NCBI RefSeq assembly: GCF_025698545.1
Contig: NC_068575.1
Span: forward strand, 49,485,980 to 49,549,979
Origin: Gossypium raimondii
Taxonomy: Eukaryota > Streptophyta > Magnoliopsida > Malvales > Malvaceae
Direction of reading: 5' to 3'
Length of the DNA stretch: 64,000 nucleotides
Shown: positions 10,885 through 24,925 of the stretch, piece after piece
Position numbering within the stretch: position 1 is the first letter of the stretch
Layout of the letters: every line of letters begins with the position of its first letter
The notes under the pieces: generated by a model
What the model was told of the DNA's origin: nothing
Database searches by the model: none
The model's input: the letters and a program-made list of their open reading frames with translations, nothing else
Position numbers and translations under genes: made by a program

Positions 10885-13800
10885 TTACTTCTGTTTTTTT
10901 GTCGATTGTTCAAACGGATCAGACCAGCAATTATCTTGGTTTACGGCTCTCTTCCATCTGCTTTTGAAGATCTCTAATTCAATGTAGGATTGCTTTTTAA
11001 CCTGTAAAAATGGAATTTTATACACAATCCAACGGTGAATTTGCCAATAGGTCTGGCTATAACTAGCCGAGTGAAATAAGCTTCAACATTGCATAAAAGA
11101 TTAAGTTCAAGGTTTACCTCAGATCTTCCACCAGACTCACTGGAAGGTGATGATACCTGCAAATGGAGAAATCATTAAAGAACAAATAACTAGCAGAGAT
11201 AAGGAATTGGATGGTCAACCTTGGGGAACGTATACCGTTGTCACTAGAAGTTTTTAAGGTCATGAAACTTAATTCAAGCCAAGTACAAAAGCAAAACCCG
11301 AGGCTCAGGTTGTGCATGGTTTGACTTGTGAACGAGAACTGAATTAAGTTTGGTCAGAATAGCTGAAAATGGTATATACTAGCCATAGATAGAGTGCTAT
11401 CATCAACCCGTAAAAGATGCAGAGATCAAGTGATCAGAAAACTCATGGCTGATAGTCTCTCTTTAACCCTATAATGCACAATCAAGGTCAAGGTTCAACC
11501 TTGATCCCCCCCCCCCGGGCTTGTCCATACGTACTGAATTAAAAAATGTATAAAGAAGGAAGGCTTTGGAAAGCTTTAGAATCATCTTCGGATTAAATTG
11601 AGGCACAACCAAACAGAATTTAAGCTTTCTAAGCACTTCTAATTGATTGATCGAATTGAGGAAGAGATTTTATAAGGTGGTATTAATTAAGAAGCTCTTA
11701 CCTTGTTTTCTGCTGAGCCTCCAAGCGTGGGAAGAGCATCATGAATAAGGTACTCAGAATCGACAATTCCAATTTTTTGGGTCCGATCACCCTGTCAAAT
11801 AAAGCATAGTAAGAAATATGTTGAAAATACGAGATAGGAACGTTTAATTCTCTTTAGGTATAGAAGTTTGCCTGTGCACAGTAACCAAGCTGAAAGTCCA
11901 ATCCCCATCCAAAAACCAGATCACTCTGATACAACCAAAAAAAAAAAAAAAAGAATGAGATTAAGGACAAATTAATGACTGAGCTTTAATTGAAACAATA
12001 TGGACATGTTAGATGGACATTTAAATAATTTAGAAGTTTATTATGTTAGGAAAAATGATATCACTAGTGGTAGGATCTTAAGCTGCATTGATTCTTTCTA
12101 ACAAGAAATACTCCATCTTCAACCTTATTATTAGAAAATTAAAATAGATAAACATCCTGGCTATCCCTACTCTATCTTTCATTTTAGCCACTGACAATAA
12201 TAACCTATGTTACTCGGACTTAGATGTGAGTGTTAGATATGGTATGTTCAATTTTTTAAAAGTTTTTCCATTTGTTTGGAGTGTCCTTGGACGTTGTCCA
12301 TTTATGCATTATGCATTAATACTTAAAGAAAAATGAAGAATTTGAATAACATAATTAATAACATAGCTATTAAAGAATAAAATAGTAATGATTTTTTATT
12401 GGATTCCAAATCAACCTTCAACATGTTTTATTAGTATTACATTCTAGTTTGGATAATATACCTGAATCATATGCCATGAACAGCGCCAAGATGCTCTGGA
12501 GAAAACAGGCGCCATCATTTCTACAAATCTGTAATACGCAATATTCTCTTTCGTTACTCCATATGAACAGATAATTAAATCACATGTCCAGAAACAATTC
12601 AGAAGAAACTATAAGCTAAGGAAATATGCACATGTAACAACTTATGGTATTGTGAACTACGAACAGAAAAAGTTGGGCAAATTTATATTACCCTGTGCAA
12701 GGAGGACCAGTGTTGTTTTCGTTACACTTTGTCCTACCAATCACCTTGTACGTCCTCCTGCCGAATATAGACATGTTACAAATGGGTGCAAATAAATTTA
12801 CTTTGACTAAAATCAAGGGATAAAATGATGATGAGCTTCTGGAAATTCTTGAGAATAAATGTACAGTTATTACTAGGATAAATCCACCAAGCTCTATATG
12901 TTCAATCAACTGATGATAAATGTATTAAAAATTTATCACGAGACAAACATTTCGTTCATTCCTGAACATGATTTTAGGAAGAGAGAAAACCTGTGTACTG
13001 TAGAATTTTTGTCCCTTGCTGTAATTGGATGATGCAGCTCTGACTTCTCGGGATCAAGTGCCGGCTGAGATATTTCAAGCCCTTCCTTTTTAATTATTGA
13101 AAGATATCTGTATTTAAGTAATGAAGAGGAGAGAATCAATTTTTGAATGGCTCTGAAGTAAATCACCAGCTCCAGTTCCTACTTCAGTTTCTTACAATTA
13201 TATTCAGTTGTTCTGTAAGCACTGTGCTTTATACAAGCATGCAAAAGATTGTGAATTAGTACTAAGTTAAATGTGAGAAAGGAAGACTTGCACAATGAAC
13301 CTTTTAGCATTAAAGTGGTCAACTCCAAGGTCTTCATCCCAAAGGAAGATGTAGCCATACTCCGAAACAATATCCGGATGTAAGAAGCGCTTTGCAAACC
13401 ACCTAATTAGTGAGAGTAGGTCATACAATACCAAGTTACTTTGAACTGAATACACATGTATAAAAGGGTTTTTTATTATTATTATCAAATAGCTAATGAC
13501 CAGTTACCACTTGGTTTGATTGACAGCAGACACGTGTATAGCACGGTCATTCCACTCTAAGTCCTTCCACTGATCCACAATGCCATCGTAATGGAAAAGC
13601 ATCACGACGAAATCACTCTCTAGAAACTGTGACATAGAATAAAAGGAGCAAAAAAAGAAATAAATAAAAATAATTAACATAAATGAAGCAAAAGAATGGA
13701 ATTTAACATTAATCTAAATGATTACATAAAAATAAAGTTAGTCCTTTCACCTTCTTGACCATCTTGTTGACATTTTCTTTTTGCTTTATTCCGACTGCGA

Positions 13801-16394
13801 TGGCTAACAAGTTCATTGACAACTTTGGCTTCTAAACAAAAGTAAAAGAGAACAGATTAATGAAATAGCTATATGCCAAATGTCCATTAAAATCAACTCA
13901 ACATATTAAAACTCGAAAGTATAAAAATACAAATTACTACTATAGGAACTGCACTTATAGTCACATTTATGATTTAACAATAGTCAATATAAATTTGAAA
14001 AGGATAACTAATTACAAACATAAGCTTAGCCCCAACCGTTAAAGAGCATAAGTCAGCCACATAGCACTAAAGAATCTAAGAGTTTATCACATATTGACCA
14101 GAAAACCAAGCCTGATCCATATTCTCAAGGTTTTACCCTTGGTAGTGATAGCAGTTGGCAACTGCCGCCTCTTGTAAAATTAAAATGCCTGAGAGATTCC
14201 AGACAAAAAGAAATGATGAAGGTTGAAGCCGCACATCGAAGTAGCAAAATGGAGGTCAGACTTTAGTAAGACAAAGTAGTTTAATTGTGGCAACATAGTC
14301 ATAAAAACTAAGCAGTGTACATAATGTTATGTCGTTATATCAATTATAAAAGAAAAAAATGCAAATCTAAATGCCACTAACCAGAATAAACTATATAGTC
14401 AAATATGAAACACAAAAGATAATATGATTATCAGTTAATACAATCTCGAAAAAGTGTTAGCACTTTATGCAGCTATAATGATTTAGACAACAAACTGAAA
14501 AACAGGAAAAATGGTAGTCCACTTAGCAGTAATTCAGGAATGCGAAACTTCCAAAGGATCAAAAATGCCGTTGAATATTAGCAACAAAATTGCTTACCTT
14601 CTTATTCTGTGCACCCCATAGTGGCCGCATTTCCAAGTCAGATGTTTCAGAAATGATTCCTCTAGGTAATGCTTCACTTCCATAAGCCCTGCACTGAGTC
14701 TAAGCACAAGTAACACAGAGAAAAGGACAGAAAAGGAATAGTTAGGAGAATATGTGTTTTCATGCAGTGTGGAACATACATAATGTAACATATACCAAAC
14801 AAACCTCGCACATCTTAGATCTTGAGTACTGCAAAACCATAACTGACCCCCATCCTAGAATTTTCTGCACAGACAAGGCCCCAGATCACACATTATGTAC
14901 TTCACTTCGGGAAATATAATTCAGTTCATTTGCATGGAAGAGTCTTGGAGTTTTTATATTCCTTATGTTAAAGAATTGGATTGAAAACTATCCTAGGTAC
15001 ATTAGCATGCACGAATTACAAAAAGAAAATTATATAAACACAAAAGACAAAAAGAAGAAATCCCCAGTCCCCACTTTGTTATAAAAAGAAATATAAACAC
15101 GAGTTTTATATTTCAGGTTTAAGATTGTTTTCAACTTTACTCAATCAGCTTTGACGTGAATACCTCTTTATAGTCTGTGATTATAAATGCACTTCCAATG
15201 AAGAAGGCAGCAGATAGCAAAAGAATCATGGGGAGGAAGCAGTGAGTAAATAATCTCTGCCTTTTAGGTTCTGTCTTTGTAGATATCTGAGAGCAAAAGG
15301 AAACAAAAAGGATAAGACAGGATAATGTACCAAAGAACTTTCAATCCAGAAAATATATTTACTATTGAAAGCAGCAATCTGAAATGAGATATATATATAT
15401 GTATGTATATATTTGCCTTCTTGACAGTAACGCAGGCTTACAAAGTACAGCTAAAAAAAGCAACACAACTTTTGCATGCCAACACTAAGAAGTCCAACTC
15501 CTAAACTAACACTAGGGTAACAATTAATCCAACCACAATCTAAGGGAATGGAAAAGTTTGTCAATGCAGGTAGCTAGTGTGATGCGTTGTAAAATTCCTC
15601 AACAGGCTTTCAGACTGTTTGGTGTATCCACTTATCAGATCAAACTTTTGACTGACTGGATCATTCAGCTCTAACTCTAATGCATAGTATAACTTAAAAC
15701 TCATAAAGCACAATGCTTTTCTGAAAAATACAAGAGTGGAATTCCAGAAAGCAAAATCATCTTCCTCCCTGCAATTCTAGAGTAAACCGTGCTCTTAACA
15801 TGAATTACACGGAGTAACAATATGTTACAAACAGTGTAACGAGGGATTTTTTGACCATATGATATCACTACAAACCAAAACAGGCAAACCTCTATTCATC
15901 AACTTTAAGAACACAGCAACAATAAGTTAATTACTTGGCATACTCTTATTCCAGTCATTCACAGGATCCAATCCTATCCTTAAACCAACCAAAGCATGTA
16001 AGGTTCACCTTCATTTCCAAATCAGTAAACCCTTTTTTCTTTCTTTAAACTGAGGAGCTAGGACGAAATTAACTCGATCAATAATATGCAACTTGTGATC
16101 AATCATAAAATAAACAGTAGGCTAACAACCCCTACTCAACGCTTCCATTAAAAGAGAACAGAAAACAGAACCAAACCCACAAAACCATACTCCCAACATC
16201 ATTTCCAAAGCCAATGAGCAAAACCCCAGAACAATTTTCCATGATTTCTCTAAAAATAATGTTCTTTTAAAAAAAAAATTCAAAACTGAGAATCCCAACA
16301 AACAAGATAATAACCTTTCATAGCACAAACATGAGGCAGAAAAAACAAAGCGAGCAAGAGAGAAGCTTACAGAAGTTGACATCCTCCTCTTCAT
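10885..16394 (-). CDS. DUF707 protein (lysine-ketoglutarate reductase trans-splicing-related family)
   Basis: There are fourteen exons on the minus strand: 16371-16394, 15164-15286, 14805-14864, 14598-14699, 13751-13831, 13508-13626, 13301-13402, 12991-13107, 12692-12757, 12462-12528, 11872-11925, 11702-11791, 11118-11156 and 10885-11001. They join to 386 aa. Residues about 22-45 form one hydrophobic helix after a basic start, so this is a predicted type II membrane protein. The DUF707 core includes NLLAIAVGIKQKENVNKMV, FVVMLFHYDG, WFAKRFLHPDIV, YIFLWDEDLGV, RTYKVIGRTKCNENN and SDLVFGWGLDFQLGYCAQ. The WDEDLGV stretch resembles an acidic metal-binding site of glycosyltransferase-like folds, but biochemistry is unknown and the family name is historical. 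The intron after 11872 uses a GC donor (CAG then GCAAAC). All other introns are GT-AG. Confidence 0.87.
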
Positions 16395-17654
16395 CTTGAT
16401 TTTCCATTCAATGGGATCGGGCTATGGTATATTTGTGGGCGAAAAACGTGCAGCGCTAAGCTGAATATTAGCTTTAAAAGTTACTTAGGACTACAAAAAG
16501 TGTTACTTTATTATTATTATTTTTAATTTTACTATGGTTTTACGTTTTATTATTTTAAACTAACAAAGTCCCAAAAACGTGCTCTTTGAGTTAGAAACAC
16601 ACACACCCGCCATTTCTCACGCCGACGATTCTTTTCCATGCTTTCTTTGGAAGGGAAAGAAATTCTTAACCATAGATTCGTACCTTTCGGCATTTCGCCA
16701 TTCAATCCGGCCTAAAGTAAAATTATAATAACAAAATAGTTAAAATCTTCTATTAGTCCCTGTACTTCTTCAAAATTAGAAATTTAATCCCTATATTTTA
16801 AAAGCTATTTTTTAAATTAAAATTCTAATACAATCATTTCCGTTTGTGGTTATTTAATAAATTCCAGACTCCCTAAAATTGTGGTTATTGGCGTAGCAAA
16901 CGGCAAAAACGGAGGTAACATGGCAAGGGCTTGAAGGAATAAAATTTAAATGCTTTACGTTTTAGAATAAAAATGGAAAGGTGTTGAAAGAAGATAAGAA
17001 ATAAAAAGAGAAAGTAGAAAAAAATATATTCAAATAGGGAAAGAAGAATCTAGGAAAAAGGGAAAAAAATTAGAGTTAGAAATTGGAATGGGTTGACTTT
17101 TTTTTTTTCTGAAAACAATGGGTGGACCCATTTTAAATGCCCAAAATCTTGTGAAGTTAAAGGTATAATTCTATTTCAGCCTTTTTATCTTTAGTTATTT
17201 ACATTTTAGTCCTCGTTATTTAATTACTTTGTTCTTAGGTAATGTATTATTAGTAGTAGTATTAATTTTGTTATTATTATTATTATTATGTGGCGTGAGG
17301 CTGTAAATAAAATAGTTTAATGTTTTCTTCACATTTAATACCGTCTCATATTGCTGTGATATTCTGAAAATGTAAAATGCAAAGCTATATTGTTTCCGTT
17401 TAAAATTATTCTTATATTATATGCAAACTTGTAATAATTAATTTATAGAATATTTATGTTTTAATGAAATGATGAAATATTATGCCCATTGAGTTTTAAT
17501 TGATTGATATTAACATTGTTTTCAAGTGAGAAATATGTGGGTTGGGGAGGATTATGTGTAATTTTAGACATTGTATCAAAAGAATAGATATGATAAAAAC
17601 CTATAACGAGATTAGTGTTCAAAAAAAGTTGTAATATTGTTTCCTATTAAAATT

Positions 17655-17987
17655 AAGCGTAATAACTTATTTGTCCCTCTAACTTATTAAAAAAGTCATT
17701 TTAGTCCTTTATTTAATTATTTTTTAGTCCTTCAACTTACATTATTTATCAAATCACTCCAAAATTGATAAAAATTTTAATATTTATTAATTTTGTTGAC
17801 ATGGCATAATGTGAATGTCATGTCTGCAATTAATTAATCTTTTAATATATTAACAAATATTAATTTTTATCATTTTAAGAAATTTGATAAATAATACAAG
17901 TTTAATAATTAAAAGAGACGAAAATTAAATGGTAAGCTAAAATAATTTATTTTATTTAGAATTAAAGAGAAAAAATCATTATTCCTT
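17655..17987. repeat. Palindromic MITE-like repeat
   Basis: The two halves are imperfect inverted copies meeting near 17830. The left end AAGCGTAATAACTTATTTGT pairs with a right end whose complement reads AAGGAATAATGATTTTTTCT. Interior blocks such as CATTATTTATCAAAT recur inverted as ATTTGATAAATAATAC. It has no coding capacity. It appears to belong to the same family as 20330-20785. Ends are approximate and I could not settle a target duplication. Confidence 0.5.
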
Positions 17988-18700
17988 AAAATTATTTTAT
18001 TGCCATAAATTACCATTGTCGAGGGAAATTACTTGTAACGAATTAACTAATGGAAAGTTTATAATGATCTGCTAATAATTTATTGCTGACACGTGGGTAA
18101 TGTATGAAACGTAAAATGTGCCGCCAAATCTGTTCCGCCAAATCTATTTATTGGTGGAATCCATAGATCTAATCTATATGTAACATACTTCTTGACAGAT
18201 AAATAATTATATTATCTTAACATTGTTTTTTACTGTAAACGCACAAAAGATGTCATATATTTTTTATATTTTCTTTTTTATGTTGCGTGATATCTTATTG
18301 ATTTTTTTTTATTTCACAATAATATCATATTTAGATGGTAAATTTGAAGGAAATATCGGTTTTAGAAAAATATTTAAGGTTTTAGATCTATTTTTCAATA
18401 TTTTAAAAAATAAATCGATTTTAAAAAGAGAAACAGAAAAAGGCATCTTATAGGAAGCGTTTTCTGCTGATATTGAAACACTTCCTACAAGATACATTTT
18501 TTGTTTCTAAAAAAAATTGTGTTGGTATTGAAAATTTGGGGAGAAAGATTTATTTGTGTTTGTGCTTGTATTTGAGGTAGACATTCTGATAGTTTTACTG
18601 TATGTTTGAGTTAATGGTGATGCGATGACGCTCGGAGACCTATACATTTCATCTATCATGTGGGGATGAAACCATCACCTTAGAAGCTCATCACATTTCA

Positions 18701-18850
18701 ACTCAGGCTCCCAGTTCACGGTGGTTATATGGTCACATGTTGAAGTATAACTAGGGCTCCCAGTTGACGGCGATTTTGCGGTCACAAGTTGAAGTATAAC
18801 TCGGGACCCTAGTTGACAGTGACTTTGCGGTCACGGGTTCAAGTTTCATG
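18701..18850. repeat. Three-copy imperfect tandem repeat, unit about 50 bp
   Basis: The block recurs three times with the order CTCCCAGTT, then a GACGG-like core, then GCGGTCAC and GTTGAAGTATAACT. The copies start near 18705, 18756 and 18805 and diverge by several bases each. No coding sense is evident. Confidence 0.6.
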
Positions 18851-19098
18851 ATACCAATAGAGGATGATTTATAAACCACAAACATAAGTTTGAGACCATA
18901 ATTATAGGGAAAAACAAAGGGGTTTTCCAGTATAATCAATTTATTCTTTTTCTCCATCTTCACTGAAGCAGTATCATTAACCTAATTTTTCGAAAGTTGT
19001 GACAGAGTTGGGAGCAAGAGGACTTTCAGGGAGAGTGACTATGGTAATGGAGAGAAAGTTAAAATGCGTTTTCAGTTGAGGTGGCAGCATATTCATAT

Positions 19099-19492
19099 GG
19101 AAAAACTCTAAGGCTTCCCGCTATAATCGGTCTAATTTTTTTCTCTATTTCCAGGCAACCGGTACCTTTAACCTTCCTTCTTTTTCGAAGGTCGGCGCTG
19201 TCGTAGATACAATAGCACTCTCAGGCGGGGAGCGACTGTTGCAATGCAATAAAGATGATGCTCCTTTTGAGGCGACGATGGTTGTTGTTATTACACAACC
19301 CATTAAAAACTACAATCACTGTCGCGCCAACCAGAGTTTGACCTCTACTGTGCCGGAACATCCACCTAAGAGTCCTCTTGTGTCCACCTCGGTGTCAGCT
19401 TTCAGACAAGAATGAAAGGTTAAAGATATCGGTTGCTTGGAAATAGAGAAAAAAATTACATTAATTACACCAGAAGTTCCCAGGGTTTTTCC
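19099..19492. repeat. Fold-back repeat with about 77-bp inverted arms
   Basis: The arm at 19099-19175 is repeated in inverted orientation at 19416-19492. Shared stretches include TTTTTTTCTCTATTTCCA and the GGAAAAAC ends. The 240-bp spacer is more GC-rich than its surroundings and holds no open frame I can recognise. A third, weaker copy of the arm sits at about 18905-18975. It could be a small non-autonomous transposon; no target duplication was confirmed. Confidence 0.5.
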
Positions 19493-20329
19493 GTACGATT
19501 ATGGCATCAATCTTATGTATGGTATATATAGGACATTGTTTGCGGGTATCCAAAAAGCTTGAACTCCTAACCGCATAATGACTATCACCTAGCCCCCGAT
19601 TATATTCGAACAAGTGACCGCATCATGGCCGCCGATCGGAATCTCTACCTAGACTTCAACCCCTAATTGTATCAAGCATTATTACCCCGAAATCAGATTT
19701 CCCTGCAATGGGTTTTTAAGGTGATGGTCCTATCCCGCCATGACATATGAAATGTATGTGTACTGAGGTGCATTATCACATCCCCGACCCATCAAAACTA
19801 CCTAAGAACTTCTGTTGTTTCAATCGAAAACCCTAAACATTTTCAAAATACCCTAAAAAACATAAACACTAGCCCTAAAAAATAAGCAACCCTAACCATA
19901 GAGAGAGAAAAGGAAAGTGCGCCGTCTTGCCATTTGTGCAGAAAGTGCGCCCATCTAGACATGCTTTCCCTTTCTCTCTCCTAAAAACGACCTATTTCAT
20001 TAATTAAATTAAAAAACGGCCTAAAGGCCCAATTAGAAAAAAAAATTGGCCCATTTGCCTTATTTAGCTCAACTATTACACTAAGACATGTAATTTTTCC
20101 CCTCTAACTAATTATTGTGGAAGTGTCTCAAGTTTTTATTTTTTATTTTTCTATTACTTCAAAAGGAAGCTTTTCACTCTTATATGATTAGATAAATTAA
20201 TATAATAAGTTAAATACATTCCCCTAGAAAAAGCAAAATAGTATTGTAGGGCTAAACAATTATATACTCCACTATTTTGCTTGTTGAAAACAATATATTA
20301 GTCATGGTCGAAAAAGTGTACCTCAGAAT

Positions 20330-20785
20330 TTTCAGCACCCATACTTCAATTTTATAAAAAAATTATTTTAGTTTTTATTAATTTTATTTATTTTAATCCT
20401 TAAACTTGTATTATTTATTAAATTACCTCAAAATAGATGGAAAAGTTAATGTTTATTAAATTTACTAACTTTTACGACGTGGCATACATGTGGATTGTCA
20501 TATGGATGACACGTCAAGATTTAATTAATTTATTAAAATTTAAAAATATTTAAAAATATTTAAAAATATTTTAATAATTTTAATGATTTTAATTTAAAAA
20601 TTTAAATTTAAAAATTAATTAAATGCTAACGTGTCATCCATGTGACAATCCATGTGTCACGTCAATAAAATTAACAAACATTAACTTTTTCATCAATTTT
20701 ATATAATTTCATAAATAATACAGATTTAAGAGCTAAAAAGAAGAAAAATTAAAGAGTGAAATAAATCATTATGCCTAAAAGTAAC
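20330..20785. repeat. Palindromic MITE-like repeat (second copy of the family)
   Basis: The arms are inverted copies around a centre near 20570. On the left, CATGTGGATTGTCATATGGA followed by TGACACGTC; on the right, the complement of ACGTGTCATCCATGTGACAA. The middle is a run of AAATATTTAAAA units. The outer parts match the element at 17655-17987. There is no coding capacity and ends are approximate. Confidence 0.55.
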
Positions 20786-20878
20786 ACAGTAAAAACCTTG
20801 TCTGTTAGGTCCATTCGGACTGAAAGTTGGACAGCAATTTTTACATTTGAATTTCGTCTAATTTATATGAGTAAATTA

Positions 20879-21490
20879 CACTAGTACTTACTCAACTATT
20901 TGTAAGCTCTTTTTATAGTTATCCAATTATGATAAGTTACAAAATAGTCACCTAACTATTTAATTTTATCTTTTTTGGTCACCACCGACTAACAATGCAT
21001 CTTTTAAAATTGGCATAATAACAACTTTAACCCTCAAAGCTTATAAATTATCTCAATTTAGTATTGATTCTTTGTGATATTAATTCTATAAATTATCTTG
21101 ATTTTTGGGTGTTTTCATTTTTGTGTATATTTTCAATCAAAGTTAACTAATAATTTTGTTTTCTTAGCTTTTTAGGTAAAAAGGGATCACAAAGAAAAAT
21201 AAACTTGCAAAAATGACTAAATTACACAATGTGTAAATGTTAAGGGTTAGATTTTTTAGAATCAAGACTAAATTGACATAATGTATAAATATTTAGGGTT
21301 AAAGTTGCCATCATGCAAATTTTAAAAGCTGCCACCATTAGCTAGTTGGTGACCAAAAATGACAAAATTGAACGGTTGGGTGACTATCTTGTAACTTTTC
21401 ATGGTTAGGTGATCATTTTGCAACTTTTCATAGTTGAATGATCAAAAAAAAATTTACTGATAGTTGGGTGACTACTATTGTAGTTTACCC
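20879..21490. mobile_element. Mutator-type MITE with 9-bp target duplication
   Basis: This 612-bp non-coding element has inverted ends (left GAGTAAATTACACTAGTA, right complement GGGTAAACTACAATAGTA) extending for well over 100 bp with decreasing identity. It is flanked by the exact 9-bp direct repeat AATTTATAT (20870-20878 and 21491-21499). A 9-bp duplication and long inverted ends fit a non-autonomous Mutator-like element. The larger element at 36747-38127 shares the GGGTAAAC terminus and belongs to the same family. Confidence 0.82.
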
Positions 21491-22443
21491 AATTTATATT
21501 TGATAACTCTTATTTGAAAAACTAGATAATAGCACACACGTGGATAAAAATAATAATTTAATAATTTATCGAAAAATAATAATAATTTAATAAAATTTAA
21601 AATTAATATAAGAATATAGCTGTGATTTTTGTTAAAATGGTAAAAGAAAAATAAAAATTATGATATTTTGAGATCAAATTTTATCATATAATTGATTTTT
21701 CCTAGATTTTATATAAAATAAAAATAAATATACCCTCAAATATTTGTTGTTGTGTAAAATTTATAGAATATAATTATTATGTATTATGATTCATGCAATG
21801 ATGACGTAAAATTTCGACATACGAGATGGCGATGGGGAAAGCAAGTGCGAGGATTGCTTAATCTACATTGCCTCACTCTTGTATGGATGTTTTCTGCTCC
21901 AACAAGTCTGAATCTATAAATTGAAAACAAATTACTTTATCTGTTTTAGTTAGATTATCACAGCTGGTTTTATATTTTCTAATATTTAATCTCTTTTGTT
22001 TTAAATATTTTAACTAATAAATTTTACCGTAAAACATATTTAAAAATATTTTTATCAATAATAAATTAATATAATAAGTCAAAGGTAAATATTTTATCAT
22101 TAATCAAGAAACTATAATTTATCACAAATATAAATTAATTATATGAAATTATTTAGTATATATTAAATACTTACATAATTTTATCAATATATAATTATAC
22201 ATCAAGGAAACGTAAATATTTTTAGGAGCTTAAATTTAATGGAAAGTATTCTCGTTTTACTTCAAATTAAGGCGGTACGGTGGACTATTTTTTTATTTAT
22301 ATATAATTAAGATATAATTCTTGTATTTTTTAGTTTATTAATACTTTTTCAAGCCAATTAACCATTAATTAGAGAGAAAAAAAAACTTTTCTTTGAATGA
22401 AGCTTGGCTCTTGATCCTAATGGTATCAATTATGGACTTAAAT

Positions 22444-23850
22444 ACCCATAAATAGGTTAATTTTATAAAAACACGTCCAACTGGAAGTATTTTCAGGTAA
22501 AATTTTCAGCATATTAACAAAAAAACACTACCAACTGAAAGTGCTTTCTGCCATATCAACACTTAAAGTGACAGCACCAATATTTTTTTCTTATTTCATG
22601 GTGCCACATATTAATGTGAAAATAAAATTTACAAAACATGTCTTTATATAGATCCAAAGTTTCATTTATCTTTTTTATTAAGCGATATGATATATAAGTA
22701 TATATAGACTCATAATCCATTTGCAACTTATTCCTAAACAATGTAGGATTGCTTACTCTTGTACCAACATCTTTTTCCATGTTTGGTGTTGAGAACAAAG
22801 GGAGAGAGAAGCGAAGATGTGTGTGAGAGATATTATTAAATAATAATTTAATTTAATTTTTCAATATTATTAAAAATGTCATGTATCGACTCTTAATTAG
22901 TTGAAAGAATTTTTCTAGCAAATATAATAGTATAGGCCATGAAATTATAGTTTAGATCGTTTTTGACAAAAAATAAATTTAAATATCTAACAAAAAATAA
23001 TTTGAAGATTACTTATTCTAACTTCTATTTTAAACAACATTAGTATAAAAATATAATTCAAAAGATAATAATAAAAGAAACTAAACAAACATGGCTATAG
23101 TGATAATTACGAGATCATATGATACTTTTTCATTAGTGTTTACACACATACTAAAACTCCAAAGTTGGTCATGAATTAAGTTAAATGAACCCAACAAAAT
23201 AATTAAAATAAATAAAATTTCAATATAAAACAAAAATACAACACTTTACATTCTTATCTTTTTATTCTAAATTTAATATATATTCTAAAATACTCTCTAT
23301 ATTTCTATAGAGAAAACATATTTGCATAGCTTTTAATCTTATATTGTTGTTTGCAAAAAATGTAAAAAAATACAAGTGTAAATAATATTTTAATTATAAA
23401 TTAATAAATGGTTAAAACGAAAAATAACACAAATCCGGTACAAATGTATAAAATTTTCATGATAAGAAAATGAAAGAACATAAAAAATATAAAATATAGT
23501 GTAACACATTTAATCTTATGTTGTTAGTTAAACGAGTTAGCAATCCCACATTGTTTAGGAATAATTGCAAATGAGTTATAAGTCTATACATATCCGTATC
23601 CCAAATCCCACATCACTTACGAAACAAAATAAATGAGATTTTGGGTCCATATAAAGACTTGTTTTTAATTTTTATTTTCAGACTAATAGGTGAGATTAAG
23701 AAATAAGAAAAAAATATTGGTGTTGCTATTTTTAGTACTGATGTGGCAAAAAGTACTTTCAACTTTAGCTGAAGTGTTTTTCTACATTTAAATTGAAGAT
23801 GCTTCTAATTAAATGTGTTTTCGTAAAATTGTCTTATTCCTGTAATTTTT
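22444..23850. mobile_element. Long-terminal-inverted-repeat non-autonomous element
   Basis: Arms of roughly 300 bp at about 22444-22770 and 23535-23850 are inverted copies. Matching blocks include CACCAATATTTTTTTCTTAT on the left and its complement near 23710, and CCTAAACAATGTAGGATTGC on the left with its complement near 23545. The 760-bp centre is AT-rich and non-coding. The structure fits a Mutator-like or fold-back DNA transposon. Exact ends and target duplication are not resolved. Confidence 0.6.
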
Positions 23851-24760
23851 TCAAAAATTGGCCTGTTTATGTAAATTTTTTTAAAAATTGACATTTATGA
23901 GTATTTTAATTTCCTTTGTGTTTGTTAATAAATTAAGCTTATGTATAAATTATTTTTAATTGCTTTTTTAGTTAAAAAAGAAGGTGTTTGTAAATTTCCT
24001 GCGAAACAAAGGAATTTGGCCGTTACACGTCTTCTCAGCCCCACGCTCACTTCCATTAAATCCATGGGGGATTTTTTATTCAACTGGTACAAAATAATTA
24101 ATTAATTATAATAATTTTAATCAAAATTTATGTACGAAAATATTTGTTTTCTATAGTTTCCTAATGGATGACATATAAAAAAAATGAAAACTAAATAAAG
24201 GAGGAAGCTCGTGACTGATACTTGCTTCATGTGTTATTTTTGTCTTATCAATGTCACTATCAATAGATGAAAGATAGAGGGACGAGAGAAAAAGATAAAG
24301 AGATGAATGAGTAAAAGTCAAATATAAGAAAGGAAAGAGAATAACATATATGTAAAATATTAAATTTTCTTTCATATCTCTATTTTACATATATGTTATT
24401 ATCTTTGTTTTTCCTCATATTTGATTCTCTATTTTTAATATACTCTTTTTTCCTTTTCTATTTGAATTTCCCTTTATTCTTCTCAATTGAAAACCCTAGC
24501 TGTCGTACTCAGTTGTTTTTATTTATTTATTTATTTTTCTTTCCCTTCCTCTTCTCAATTGAAAATCATAGTCGCCGTATTCAGTAGCCACCAATGTCGC
24601 CGTTTACGGTGGCCTTTTGTGCCGGTTTTGACACCAAAGAAGAGATTTCCTCCTTTTCGTTTACTTCTACGGTTCAGATCTCATGGTATCCGACTCCAAA
24701 TATTCTAAAACAATGATCAAAACTTCGAACTACTCTTTCTACAATGCTTTTTTTTTAAAA

Positions 24761-24925
24761 TATCACCGGTGCCAATTGACACAACAGTGACACTTAAAAG
24801 AATATATATTTTAAAAATTTTAACTAGTGTCGCCTGACATACTAGTGACACCAAAAAAATATTTTTTAAAAATATTTACCGATGCCACTTGACATACTAG
24901 TGACACCCAATTCTTTTTAAAATGA
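24761..24925. repeat. Three-copy tandem repeat, unit about 62 bp
   Basis: A unit built on CCACTTGACATACTAGTGAC with an AT-rich tail recurs three times (near 24765, 24825 and 24882), with divergence highest in the first copy. It is non-coding. Confidence 0.55.
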
